From assembly GCA_947259575.1 (NCBI GenBank), contig CAMYMU010000060.1, positions 1-37,067 on the forward strand: a stretch of DNA of 37,067 nt. The letters are read 5' to 3'. Below the pieces are notes generated by a model. That model saw nothing but the letters and a program-made list of their open reading frames with translations. It did not search any database and had not been told where the DNA came from. The first letter of the stretch is position 1. Each line of letters begins with the position of its first letter. This DNA is from an uncultured Ectothiorhodospiraceae bacterium (lineage in GTDB: Bacteria > Pseudomonadota > Gammaproteobacteria > UBA6429 > Thiohalophilaceae). Made by a program: the position numbers and the translations under genes. Of this stretch, positions 24,283 to 33,600 are shown piece after piece.

Positions 24283-26997
24283 TTACACGATCCTGTGTTT
24301 TTGCTCGAGTACTTCAAGCGCTAAGATTGGTCCTATTATTACTGCGTCAAACAATACTTTTTGATTTATTGTTTCGGCATAAAGGGTGCGTCCATTTATC
24401 ATCTTTAATTTGACAATCGTTCCTTCCGGTGTGGGGGGATCCTTTGGATCTTCCGATTCAATTAGTATCTCAAGAGGGCGGGTTAACCATAATGCATTTG
24501 AAGGAGATTCTGATTCAACACCATCAATCTTGACTTCAAAGTAATACTCAAGTGCCTTACTATCTTCTGATGCTTCATCTTCTTCAAAATCCTGTGCTGC
24601 ATTCTCCAGTGTTCTTAACCAGGGGACACTATAATGACCAGTACCATCATCAAGTTTTACTGATTTTGTATCAACTTGATTGGTTTTGTTATCCATATCC
24701 GTTTCATAGATAGTAATAGTTGCTGTTTCTCCACCCGAGAAATTCTTTACAGCAAACATCGCTTGAGACTCTTCGCCTGCTGCAACGATGTTAGTACTCC
24801 ATGCCAGGTCATATACTTCTTTTGCAGCTGGATCTTTTAAAGGTGTAATGCCAGCGAATTTAAGGGGTGAAGTTGTACTTACAGCCCCCGGCGGGTTCGG
24901 TCCGGGTACGGAGTAGTTCACTTTACCGTTAAGCTTCACACCCCCGCTGCCACCAAAAAAGACTTTCTTTCCGTAGAAGCTGACGACGCCACCACCGCTG
25001 ACTTTAAATCCGCCACCGGATTGTTCGAAGGTGATGTCACCACCACCTTGGCCTTTGACGTCAATTTTGTTCGCGCTTTGAATGAACACATCGTTGCTTT
25101 TAATCGTGGCAAACAGGCCGCCGGAGCCTTTCACTGTAATGCGGGTGTTATCAGCGACATCCATGATCATGTGACGGCCGGTTTCTAGTTCGGTGTTTTG
25201 TCCGGATTCGGTTTGAATATTTTTATAGGCTGAGTGTTTGTGATCAGTTTTGGCCTGATGATGGATCTCTTTGGTTTGGGTCTCGGTGCGGTGATAGTTT
25301 TTTACTTTGACTAGCCGATCATTGCCAACCCGTTCGGTCATAGTGTCATCGCTGTGGCGATGAATGGTTTTCTTGGCGAAGGTCACCATGGCGCCATGCT
25401 CAGTGGCAAGCCTGACTTTATGCCCCACGGCCTCATGATTTAAATGCAGGATGTTATAACCAGAATAAGTCCGTAACGTGATCGCTTCTTTTTGTTTTGT
25501 ATCATCAAAGGTCAGCTCGTTATCACTCATCGTCCGTAGGCGGTTTTGTGAAGGATTAGCACTGGTCACCGGTGACACGCGTTCCGGGTTGGGTAAAGTA
25601 CCCACGACCATGGGCCTATCTGGATCCCCGTTTAAACAACTTATTAATACTTCATCTCCGTCATGTAATGGGGCATGCAGGCCGACGTTGCTTTCATTCG
25701 GTAAGCCACCATAAGGTGAGACTCGTCTTAAAGGAATACTGGCCTGGGTATGTTTCGAGTCCGATAAATCAAACAAGGCACGTAACTGATATTTGCCCTG
25801 TTCATCAAGTCGTGCATAGGGGCCATCACTTTCGATACGTGCGGTCATGGTCATAGGCAATTCGGGATGTTTTATAGTCGCCGTACGAAACGGGGTTTCC
25901 CGTTTAATACAGGTTGATGCAGCGCGGTAAGCTATATCTTCATCGCCTTCAGCATGGCCGGCAAACTGGCTGGCCTCGTGAATGACATGGGTGATCATAT
26001 AGTCGCCGTTATACTGTGCATCGAAATGGGTGGCTTCCATACTACATATATGACCTGCGGCCATATCCACCACATTGCCCTTGGCGCTAAGATCAAAGGC
26101 AAGCACATTGGCATACTCCGCGATGCGCTTGGATTGCTCATCGGATTCATCCAACGTGCGACTACCCAGCCCATACAGTGTCTCGCCCGGCGCCGGTGTT
26201 TGTTTAATCTGTGCAACGGCTTCGATCGCAGTGTTAGCAAGCAGCTGAGTGCTCGGTGTTTCCTCATTAAAATCATGGATACGCGCTTGCGGAATCACCT
26301 GGCGTGCATTGGCGGCTAGGTTGTGTACACCGACTAAGGCATTGCCCGCGACATCCTTGTTAGCGCCACTGGGCTCGATAAAGTGAAGTACCTCACGTGC
26401 TATATAAGGACAGTGTGCATTGTGATCGGTAAAGATAATCACTTCCTGATCGTCTTTTTCAATCGAATAAAAGTAGATACCACTGTTCGCCGCGAGGCGA
26501 GAAATAAAATCCCAATCGGATTCGTTGGCTTGCAAAGTATAAGGTTTAACCGGGTAGGCACGACTCAAATCAAAATGAAGTTGGTCTTTTATTAACCCAT
26601 TTCGCTCACAAGTGAGCTTGATCATGTCTGGCACACTGTGTCCGAGAATAATTCGTGTATCTTTTTGACGCTTTAAGCGCGTCAGATTAGATTCAAACGT
26701 CAGTTCAACACGCAAACGTGCGTCATCGATCCAGCCTTGTTCGTTAATTTTTGTTACAACCCCAATGACTGTACGCGCAATACCATCTTGTCCATGAAAC
26801 TGCAAACGAGTGGTTGCACCGATGTATGAATTCAGTGTTGCGTATTTATCGACAATAATAGTAAGTACGAAATCAAAACCGTTTGATATGCGTTCTTCAC
26901 CACGCATCGACAATGCAGAGTGTGGAGCGCCATTGATGTCAATGGTGATTTTGGCTTTATTTGCCGGGAATTTTGCCAATCCTTGTGCGTTCAGCAT
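24283..26997 (-). CDS. vgrG: T6SS spike protein VgrG with C-terminal extension
   Basis: The ATG at 26997 (GTAGGA ribosome binding site) is preferred to a TTG at 27039; the protein is 904 residues. The gp27-like part (about 1-370: ERISNGFDFVLTI, DWDFISRLAANSGIYFY) is followed by the gp5 OB-fold (about 380-470: GLPNESNVGLHAPLHDGDEV, NGDPDRPMVVGTLPNP) and a beta-helix needle rich in Gly/Val repeats to about residue 693. An extra 210 residues follow a Pro-rich hinge (PGPNPPGAVSTTS): an immunoglobulin-like stretch (LAWSTNIVAAGEESQAMFAV, ITIYETD, YYFEVKIDG) and a short final beta domain. VgrG tips the Hcp tube. The extension probably binds the lipase encoded directly downstream. Confidence 0.93.
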   Translation of the reverse strand: MLNAQGLAKFPANKAKITIDINGAPHSALSMRGEERISNGFDFVLTIIVDKYATLNSYIGATTRLQFHGQDGIARTVIGVVTKINEQGWIDDARLRVELTFESNLTRLKRQKDTRIILGHSVPDMIKLTCERNGLIKDQLHFDLSRAYPVKPYTLQANESDWDFISRLAANSGIYFYSIEKDDQEVIIFTDHNAHCPYIAREVLHFIEPSGANKDVAGNALVGVHNLAANARQVIPQARIHDFNEETPSTQLLANTAIEAVAQIKQTPAPGETLYGLGSRTLDESDEQSKRIAEYANVLAFDLSAKGNVVDMAAGHICSMEATHFDAQYNGDYMITHVIHEASQFAGHAEGDEDIAYRAASTCIKRETPFRTATIKHPELPMTMTARIESDGPYARLDEQGKYQLRALFDLSDSKHTQASIPLRRVSPYGGLPNESNVGLHAPLHDGDEVLISCLNGDPDRPMVVGTLPNPERVSPVTSANPSQNRLRTMSDNELTFDDTKQKEAITLRTYSGYNILHLNHEAVGHKVRLATEHGAMVTFAKKTIHRHSDDTMTERVGNDRLVKVKNYHRTETQTKEIHHQAKTDHKHSAYKNIQTESGQNTELETGRHMIMDVADNTRITVKGSGGLFATIKSNDVFIQSANKIDVKGQGGGDITFEQSGGGFKVSGGGVVSFYGKKVFFGGSGGVKLNGKVNYSVPGPNPPGAVSTTSPLKFAGITPLKDPAAKEVYDLAWSTNIVAAGEESQAMFAVKNFSGGETATITIYETDMDNKTNQVDTKSVKLDDGTGHYSVPWLRTLENAAQDFEEDEASEDSKALEYYFEVKIDGVESESPSNALWLTRPLEILIESEDPKDPPTPEGTIVKLKMINGRTLYAETINQKVLFDAVIIGPILALEVLEQKHRIV

Positions 26998-27447
26998 GGT
27001 GTTTCCTACCCCTTGTCGGTAAATCCTTTTATCGAACAAAACTTTTGATGCATGTTAACCCTTAGTTATCTGGTTAACGTTTAAGAATCGAAATCGGTTT
27101 GCTGATTAATTTATTATTGTTCTAAACGAACCTTAGTTTATTTGTAGTTGAAGCGTTAATCAAATTTTGCTTGGGTCTGTAACAATTGTTAAAAAACCCT
27201 GACTTGAAATGTAGTCATGGTTAGTGGATTATCAGTACACAAGCTAAAAGTAAGTAAATTAAAAGTGTGAACTCGTTCAGGTTTTACGAAAACGTAACAA
27301 AACACATACAAAAGCTTGGCTATGATCGATTAATGGATAAGATCCAGAAGTAAGAACTAAATAATTGATCAGACTAATTCCAGATTTTATTCTGGGGGGT
27401 CAAAACAAAAGCAAACGTCATGGAAGCATGGATATAAAGTTAGACGT
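26998..27447. other. Divergent T6SS promoter region (vgrG and tagH/tss arms)
   Basis: An AT-rich spacer of about 450 bases without a gene. A 7-base inverted repeat GTTAACC/GGTTAAC (27054-27060, 27072-27078) sits just upstream of vgrG. For the plus arm, TTGGCT (27316-27321) and TAAGAT (27338-27343), spacing 16, form a plausible sigma-70 promoter. A run of six G (27394-27399) lies about 50-60 bases before the first gene. No convincing sigma-54 site (GG-N10-GC) was found. Confidence 0.45.
27316..27343 (+). promoter_or_regulatory. Candidate promoter of the T6SS structural operon
   Basis: -35 TTGGCT and -10 TAAGAT with a 16-base spacer; each matches four of six consensus bases. It would give a leader of about 100 bases containing the G6 run. 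No other well-spaced pair was noticed in the spacer. Confidence 0.35.
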
Positions 27448-28056
27448 TTGGATAACATGGTGTTGGGAATCAAGGACTGCATGGAAACTTCAACTGGTAC
27501 AGTTGCGAGCTTTGTTGACAAAGCGCAAGGAAGAAATCAAGACGACAAGAAGAGTCGTAAGCTCGCATTTACACGTGCACTCGTACATGGTATCGCCCGT
27601 TTAATCGAAGGGCAGCGCCAATTTGCCGATGAATTCGGTCTTTCCCTGAATCGCGTCTTTCCAAATAGCTATGAATCACTGGAAGGCCAAACCCCAACCC
27701 AACACGCAATCTCATTATTTACAGCTGATTGGAATTCAATTACCGAGCTGGAAAATATGTTCAATGATTTGATATTGCATCAAGTGGCGTTGTTTAGTGC
27801 CCTGGATGGAATTGCCAACGAGACCTTAAATCACATGGGGGATGAAGGGTTAGGTGATGGTAAATCGAAAGTGAACGATGCGCGCGCATGGCGCCTACAC
27901 AAGGAAAGGTTACAAGAGTTAATGGATAACGATGCATTACGCTTCGAGAAGCTCATTGCTTCAGGTTTTGTTGATAATTATGCCAGGACGCAGGAACAAC
28001 GCCACTCCTCTAAAAAAGTGAAACAAGAGAAAGTAAAGGGTGGGCAAGTCGCATGA
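27448..28056 (+). CDS. TagH-like T6SS protein lacking the FHA domain
   Basis: Up to 202 residues. The frame opens with TTG at 27448; ATG at 27457 is an equally likely start. The sequence matches the C-terminal region of TagH/Fha-type T6SS proteins: LVHGIARLIEGQRQFADEFGL, a TPTQHAISLFTADWNSITE block, AFxDI/HQ-like MFNDLILHQVALFSALDGI, and a closing DARAWRLHKERLQELMDNDALRFEKLIASGF (compare WDLY...E..DDF...FG.EFARAY). The N-terminal phosphothreonine-binding FHA domain is missing; upstream there is only a short spacer with no FHA motifs. In other systems the FHA part connects threonine phosphorylation to T6SS assembly. It ends in an ATGA overlap with tssJ. Confidence 0.7.
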   Translation: MDNMVLGIKDCMETSTGTVASFVDKAQGRNQDDKKSRKLAFTRALVHGIARLIEGQRQFADEFGLSLNRVFPNSYESLEGQTPTQHAISLFTADWNSITELENMFNDLILHQVALFSALDGIANETLNHMGDEGLGDGKSKVNDARAWRLHKERLQELMDNDALRFEKLIASGFVDNYARTQEQRHSSKKVKQEKVKGGQVA

Positions 28057-28517
28057 AATCGTTTCTAAAATATTGTGTATTGATTTTACCTGTTTTAGCC
28101 ATGACTGCCTGTGGTGGTCCCATGGTGCATGTAGACATTTCTTCAAACGCAGAACTTAACCCCGACAAAAAAGGTGATCCCTTACCCGTCGTGGTCCGCG
28201 TCTATCAATTGAACGACAAAGGTGCATTCGAAAGTGCGACCTTCAATCAAATTTGGAAGAACGATGAAGGTATCCTCGGCGGTACCTTGCTTACCCGAAA
28301 CGAAATAATTCTAAACCCTGCTTCAAAGGACAAGGTCGAACTCGATCGTCACGAGCAGGCAAAATATGTGGGTGTAGTAGCAGTCTTTAGAAATCCGGTC
28401 GATCGCAGATGGCGAGCGATGCGTGAACTTAGAGACGACATAATCACTAAAAAACTATCGTTATCGTCGAGTTTTGACGTCAGCCTGACAGGAAATACGT
28501 TACTGATATCAGACTAA
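28053..28517 (+). CDS. tssJ: T6SS outer-membrane lipoprotein TssJ
   Basis: 154 residues with a lipoprotein signal peptide (MKSFLKYCVLILPVLAMTAC, lipidated Cys20). The mature domain shows the TssJ/VasD pattern: VHVDISSNAELNPD, PVVVRVYQLNDKGAFESATF, LNPASKDKVELDRHEQAKYVGVVAVFRNP and RRWRAM. TssJ anchors the TssL-TssM membrane complex at the outer membrane. The start overlaps the TagH-like gene by 4 bases; tssK follows after 39 bases. Confidence 0.92.
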   Translation: MKSFLKYCVLILPVLAMTACGGPMVHVDISSNAELNPDKKGDPLPVVVRVYQLNDKGAFESATFNQIWKNDEGILGGTLLTRNEIILNPASKDKVELDRHEQAKYVGVVAVFRNPVDRRWRAMRELRDDIITKKLSLSSSFDVSLTGNTLLISD

Positions 28518-28540
28518 AAATAAACACGGCATCGCCATCG

Positions 28541-28548
28541 TGGGGGAG
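28541..28548 (+). promoter_or_regulatory. G-rich Shine-Dalgarno of tssK, complementary to the sRNA loops
   Basis: TGGGGGAG lies 8 bases before the tssK ATG (28557) and is its obvious ribosome binding site. It is exactly complementary over seven bases (TGGGGGA) to TCCCCCA, which is in the terminator-hairpin loops of both sRNA candidates in the polA-engB spacer. Confidence 0.5.
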
Positions 28549-28556
28549 ACACGAGA

Positions 28557-29897
28557 ATGAAGTCATTACGTAAAGTGATCTGGGCAGAGGGCATGTTCCT
28601 CGGCCAACAGCATTTTCAGCTGTGGGATCAGTACTACGAAAATTATCAGAATCTGCAATCACGCAGCACTTCGCCTATGTCATGGGGAGTTTTATCCTAT
28701 GAGGTTGATGAAGAAGTTCTTGAGAATGGACAGTTCCGTCTGAATAGTTGTCAGGTGATTTTTCCTGATGGTCGTCTTATCAATTACGACATAACTGAAG
28801 ATGCCTCGTTAGCCATTGACTTAAAGGGTGGTTATAGCGAGAAGATGGAAATTTTCATTTGCTTGCCTGCAAACCGAAATGCCAGTGGTATTACCGGTTA
28901 TCGTGAGAATGGTGCTTTATGTGCCTGGCAAACGGATTACACACGTGTATCAGATGAAAATGATCCAAATCGTCAGCGCGAGGTGATGTTAGGTCGACCT
29001 AACTTGATTTTATTAACCGGTGACGAGTCGCGAGAGAATTTTTCTAACCTGCAAATAGCAGAGTTAGTCAACGATGGTGATGACAACTACACGTTACGCG
29101 AGGATTTCATTCCAACCTCGGCACGTTTGAATGCTTCACCCCGTTTAATTGCGTTAATTCAGAGTATAACGGAACTTTTCAGCGCCAAAGTCAGGGTCCT
29201 GAATGAACAGCGCAAACAGTTAAGTGCTTCGATAGCCACATTTGGACATACGGATGTGTCCAATTTTTTAGTTTTACAAACCTTAAGCGGTGCTATTCCT
29301 GTATTGCGCCATTTCCGTGAAAATCCTCAGTTACATCCCGAGCAGCTGTATCAACTCCTGGCACGGGTGATTGGTCAGTTATGCCCATTCAGTTTTGATA
29401 TGGATGTACATGGCATTCCAAAGTACCGCCATAACGATCTCACCAAGACATTTGATGGCATCGAGCAACAATTACGTGGCCTGGTCGATGTGGCGATGCC
29501 AGAGAAAATGGCAACCCTGGAACTGGTTAAGGAAGCAGATTTACTCTGGTCAGTGGACAATATCGACAGTACGCATCTGGATAAGAATGATTTCTATATT
29601 GCCGTCCTGTCACCAATGGACGATCCGATGTGGGTTAAGCACTTTGAAAAGATTGCGAAAGTCGGCGCACGTGCTGATATCGAAATGATTGTCGCCTCAG
29701 CGATGCCGGGTGTGAAGTTAACGCATATGCAACGTCCACCCAGTAACTTACCAATTAAAAGCGGATATGAATATTTCAGAATAGAGCCGATGGGTGATTT
29801 CTGGAAGCGTATTCATAGTGAACGCACCCTCGGCCTTTATTTACCGAAGGCCTTTAGAAAAGTGAAAATGGAAATAGTTCTCGTCCCCAGAGATTGA
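28557..29897 (+). CDS. tssK: T6SS baseplate protein TssK
   Basis: 446 residues, the family's usual length. The N-terminus KVIWAEGMFLGQQHFQLWDQ is the TssK hallmark (vxWxEGmfLxPQHFQ). Later blocks include LPANRNASGITGYREN, FIPTSARLNASPRLIALIQ and a C-terminal FRIEPMGDFWKRI. TssK is a cytoplasmic trimer that links the baseplate (TssE, F, G, VgrG) to the TssJLM membrane complex. It is in the same operon between tssJ and tssL; the ribosome binding site is the unusually G-rich GGGGGAG. Confidence 0.95.
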   Translation: MKSLRKVIWAEGMFLGQQHFQLWDQYYENYQNLQSRSTSPMSWGVLSYEVDEEVLENGQFRLNSCQVIFPDGRLINYDITEDASLAIDLKGGYSEKMEIFICLPANRNASGITGYRENGALCAWQTDYTRVSDENDPNRQREVMLGRPNLILLTGDESRENFSNLQIAELVNDGDDNYTLREDFIPTSARLNASPRLIALIQSITELFSAKVRVLNEQRKQLSASIATFGHTDVSNFLVLQTLSGAIPVLRHFRENPQLHPEQLYQLLARVIGQLCPFSFDMDVHGIPKYRHNDLTKTFDGIEQQLRGLVDVAMPEKMATLELVKEADLLWSVDNIDSTHLDKNDFYIAVLSPMDDPMWVKHFEKIAKVGARADIEMIVASAMPGVKLTHMQRPPSNLPIKSGYEYFRIEPMGDFWKRIHSERTLGLYLPKAFRKVKMEIVLVPRD

Positions 29898-29943
29898 TCG
29901 CTTGCGATGAATGTCAGGATGACCAGAACGATAAGGACATACA

Positions 29944-30681
29944 GTGAAACGTGTACTAAAAATTAATCCATTACTTGAGTGTTGCGCATCTCTGTTTGCG
30001 CATGCTGCACTTTTCAAGAAATCCGATCGGGGAGCGAAAGTAAACGCCAAGTTTCGTCGTGTCATTCTTGCGGGATTTGATGAAATGGAGCGCAAGGCCT
30101 TCGAGAAAAAAATCCCTATGCAAAAGGTTAAGGAGGCCAAGTACGCCTTAGCCAGTTATATAGACGAAGCTGTGTTGACCTCGAATTGGCCGGGTCGTAT
30201 GGATTGGATGAGTAAGACCCTGCAGTTAACCTTCTTTGGCGAGCATGTTGGCGGTGAATCTTTCTTTAAACACTTAAATGCCTTGCGCCGTGCAGGTGAG
30301 CGATTTGTTGATGTGATGGAGATTTATTACATCTGTTTGCAGCTGGGCTTTGAAGGAATGTATCGCTTACGTGGCCTGGAACAACTAATGGCGTTACAGG
30401 TCGATCTACGTAGTCAAATCGAAGGTTATCGAAAGTATAACGATAATCGTCTGTCACCGAACGGAAAACCGAGGGGTAGCGTGATGGCGACGATGCGTCG
30501 AGATATCCCTTATTGGGTGATCGGTACGGTAACCGTGGCCTGTGTCTTCTTTACTTTTCTTGGTTACGCCGTGGTGACCGAAGAGATGGCAAAAAATAGA
30601 GATGCAGAAATTGCATCTATGTCGAAAAAAATGTTCCCCGTGCATCGCACTACTAGCCATAAAAGGACTGACTACCAATGA
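29944..30681 (+). CDS. tssL: T6SS inner-membrane protein TssL (DotU family)
   Basis: 245 residues, GTG start with AAGGA upstream (29931-29935). The DotU features are visible: INPLLECCASLFAHAALFKK at the N-terminus, YALASYIDEAVLTSNWPG, LQLTFFGEHVGGESFF, IYYICLQLGFEGMYRL, and a single C-terminal membrane helix (YWVIGTVTVACVFFTFLGYAV, about residues 197-217) with a short tail. TssL forms the membrane complex with TssM and TssJ. No peptidoglycan-binding OmpA-like extension is fused. Its stop overlaps the tssM start. Confidence 0.93.
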   Translation: MKRVLKINPLLECCASLFAHAALFKKSDRGAKVNAKFRRVILAGFDEMERKAFEKKIPMQKVKEAKYALASYIDEAVLTSNWPGRMDWMSKTLQLTFFGEHVGGESFFKHLNALRRAGERFVDVMEIYYICLQLGFEGMYRLRGLEQLMALQVDLRSQIEGYRKYNDNRLSPNGKPRGSVMATMRRDIPYWVIGTVTVACVFFTFLGYAVVTEEMAKNRDAEIASMSKKMFPVHRTTSHKRTDYQ

Positions 30682-33600
30682 TGATGGTACTGAATGTCCT
30701 GAAGAACATGATATTGAGTAAAGCAGGCGCGATGTTGTTTGGCTTGATCGCGTTTTGTTTGTTGGTTTGGTATGCAGGACCCTACATTGGTATCAAAGAT
30801 ACACAACCTCGCTTGATTATCATTGCTATCGCACTAACGATTTTCTTCCTGTACTTACTCATAAAATGGCTGGTGACACGTCATCGTGCCGCTAAATTCA
30901 ATAAGGAACTCGAAGAGCAGGGCGCGGATGAAGGCCATAAAGCAGATATTGCGGCATTACGTGGCAAGATGCAGGATGCCATTTCATCTTTGAAAACCTC
31001 AGACCTTGGTATCAAACATCGTGGTAAAGCGGCACTGTATGCGCTTCCATGGTACATGGTGATCGGGCCATCTGCCGCCGGTAAGAGCACGTTATTACGC
31101 AATTCTGGTTTGCATTTCCCTTATCAACACGCAGACGACGTTGATATCAAGGGTGTAGGCGGAACACGCAATTGTGACTGGTGGTTCTCTGATGAGGCCG
31201 TGATTCTCGATACCGCAGGTCGTTACACCACTGAAGATACAGACAAAGCTGAGTGGCTAGAATTTTTAGCATTGCTGAAGAAACACCGCCGCAAAATGCC
31301 CATTAACGGCATTGTTGTTGCGATTAGCATATCTGACCTGCTGACAGCAGATGATGCGGGTATGGATTGGCACGTTAAAGTTGTGCGTGATCGGATTAAT
31401 GAGCTAATTACCAATCTGGGTTTTGTTTTCCCCTTATATATAGTCTTTACCAAATGTGATCTGTTGAGCGGCTTCCAGTCATTCTTTGGTGATTTGAACG
31501 AAGCATCCCGGAATCAGGTGTGGGGTTCATACCTGGATATAAAACCTGGTGAAAATCCTGGTGATGTCGTCGATAGAAAGTTTGGTGAGCTTTACATGCG
31601 TTTGTGTGAGTGGCGGATACGAAAAATTCACATGCAACGTAAACTACAGATTAAGTCGCAAATATATGATTTCCCTTCGCAGTACCAGGCAGCAGCGATG
31701 CGATTGATGGAGTTTGTTGACTTACTGTTCAAGGATAATCCGTATCAGGAGACACCGAACTTCAAGGGTGTTTACTTCACCAGCGGTACACAGGAAGGTC
31801 TACCTCTACAACGCATAGTGGGTAACTTGCGTCAGGCCTTTGGGTATGTTGATAAGAAAGAAGAGGCGGTATCTGCAAAAACCTCTAAAAGTTATTTCAT
31901 CAAGAGCCTGCTTAAAGATGTGATATTTAAGGCGCCGTTTGATATCACCATGAGTCGACGTAAACAGATTTTCACACGTTGGTTAAAAACAGCAACCATT
32001 GTGGGTTGTTTTGGTTTTATCACCGCTGCGGTAGCTGCATATAGCACGACCTTCACGAATAATACTCTGTTGCTAAACGAAGGTACGGATGTTGTTAGTT
32101 CTTTATATGAAATTCAGCAGAACAATCGGGCAACCACGGCTGACCAATTTCTCGCATTAAACAAAGTATATGAGCAGTATCTACAACTTAAAAATATCGA
32201 AAATGAGCGTCCGTGGTTTTTCAAACTAGGTATCTACCATGGCGATCGTCAGATAGAGCCGCTAGAACAAGTGCTGATCAAGTCTATGGAAAGAGACTTC
32301 TTAGTACCGGTCTCTAAATTGTTAGAAGCCAAACTCTATGATTATTCAAAGCGTTGGAAAACACTCAAAACAGAAGCTGAGCTTGCAGAACTGCACGCTA
32401 ATTATTACGACACCTTAAAAGTGTATTTAATGCTCGCTTCACCAAAACACCTGGTTGAACAAGATGCGTTACCACTACTACATGCTAGTTGGGAGTCAGT
32501 GATCAAGCCAAATGAACTGGTCGCCAATAAAAAGTTAAAGAATGCACTGGAGGCCAATGGTAAGAATTTGATTGAAAAGTATCTAGTACATATGCGCTTA
32601 CCCTCAAAACATAAGTTAGCTGCAGCACACTGGCGGGTTAATAAAGGTTATATCCGTGTTGCACGTTCGCAGTTGAGAACGCCGCCGAATGCAGAAGTGC
32701 TTTACACACAGGTAGTGAAGAAGAGCAAAAACTATTTAAAGCCACTTGAATTGCGCTATGCGCTTAAAAGTCGTGGCTCCAGTTATTACTCCAACAGTAA
32801 AAAACTACCTGGTATTTATACTAAAGCCGGTTGGGAAGACTACGCATCGCGTGAATTCAAAGTTGCAGTACATATGGCTAGTTATGGTGACTGGGTATTA
32901 GGTACTGCGCAAATTCCAGATGTGGGTGATGCCGCGGCGACTGAGGCGAATAAAAATAGTACTGGCAAAATAGATGTAACCCTGGCGAAAGAGCTTGAAC
33001 AACAAATTCGTCAACGTTATTTCGCCGATTATGCGCGTTATTGGTATGACTATCTTGGCAACATAAAATTACAGCAAGATCGCTCGATCAATGATACGGC
33101 TAATAAATTAGACCTAATTGCGCGAGTCGATGGACCGATCGCCGAAATATTTAAGCTCATCGATACAAATATTAATTTACAGGAAGTTACCTGGCGTCAG
33201 GATGACGAAAACTCTAGAGTGTATAAAAAATTCCCTGTTAAAGGCAGCAAGGTAAAAGAATTAGAACGTCCCTTTGAGGACTTACGTCGTTTCACCACAC
33301 CCGCAGAGAAAATGGCCACCAGTGAGCTACTCAATAAGTATTTAACAGCACTGGCATCATTACAGAGTGAATTTGAGAATCTTCGTACCACTAATGAAAG
33401 CCGCCGCGAGGCTGAACTGGTCGCCGCGAATATCCTTTCCGGACAGGGTAATACGACCGGTGTATATCAGGCCAAAACAGTCGCGACAGGCCTCATCAAT
33501 GGTAGCCGTTCGAGAACACGCCGCGTTGTCGAACCAATATTTATGGCACCGATTAAAGGCTCCTGGCGTGTCGTGATGGGCGCTGCGACCGGAGAAATAC

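Noticed and set aside
26998-27039. VgrG start at TTG 27039
   Set aside because: The ATG at 26997 has a GTAGGA ribosome binding site, and the extra 14 residues are not VgrG-like.
26998-27447. Sigma-54 promoter for the T6SS operon
   Set aside because: No GG-N10-GC element with reasonable flanks was found; a sigma-70-like pair fits better.
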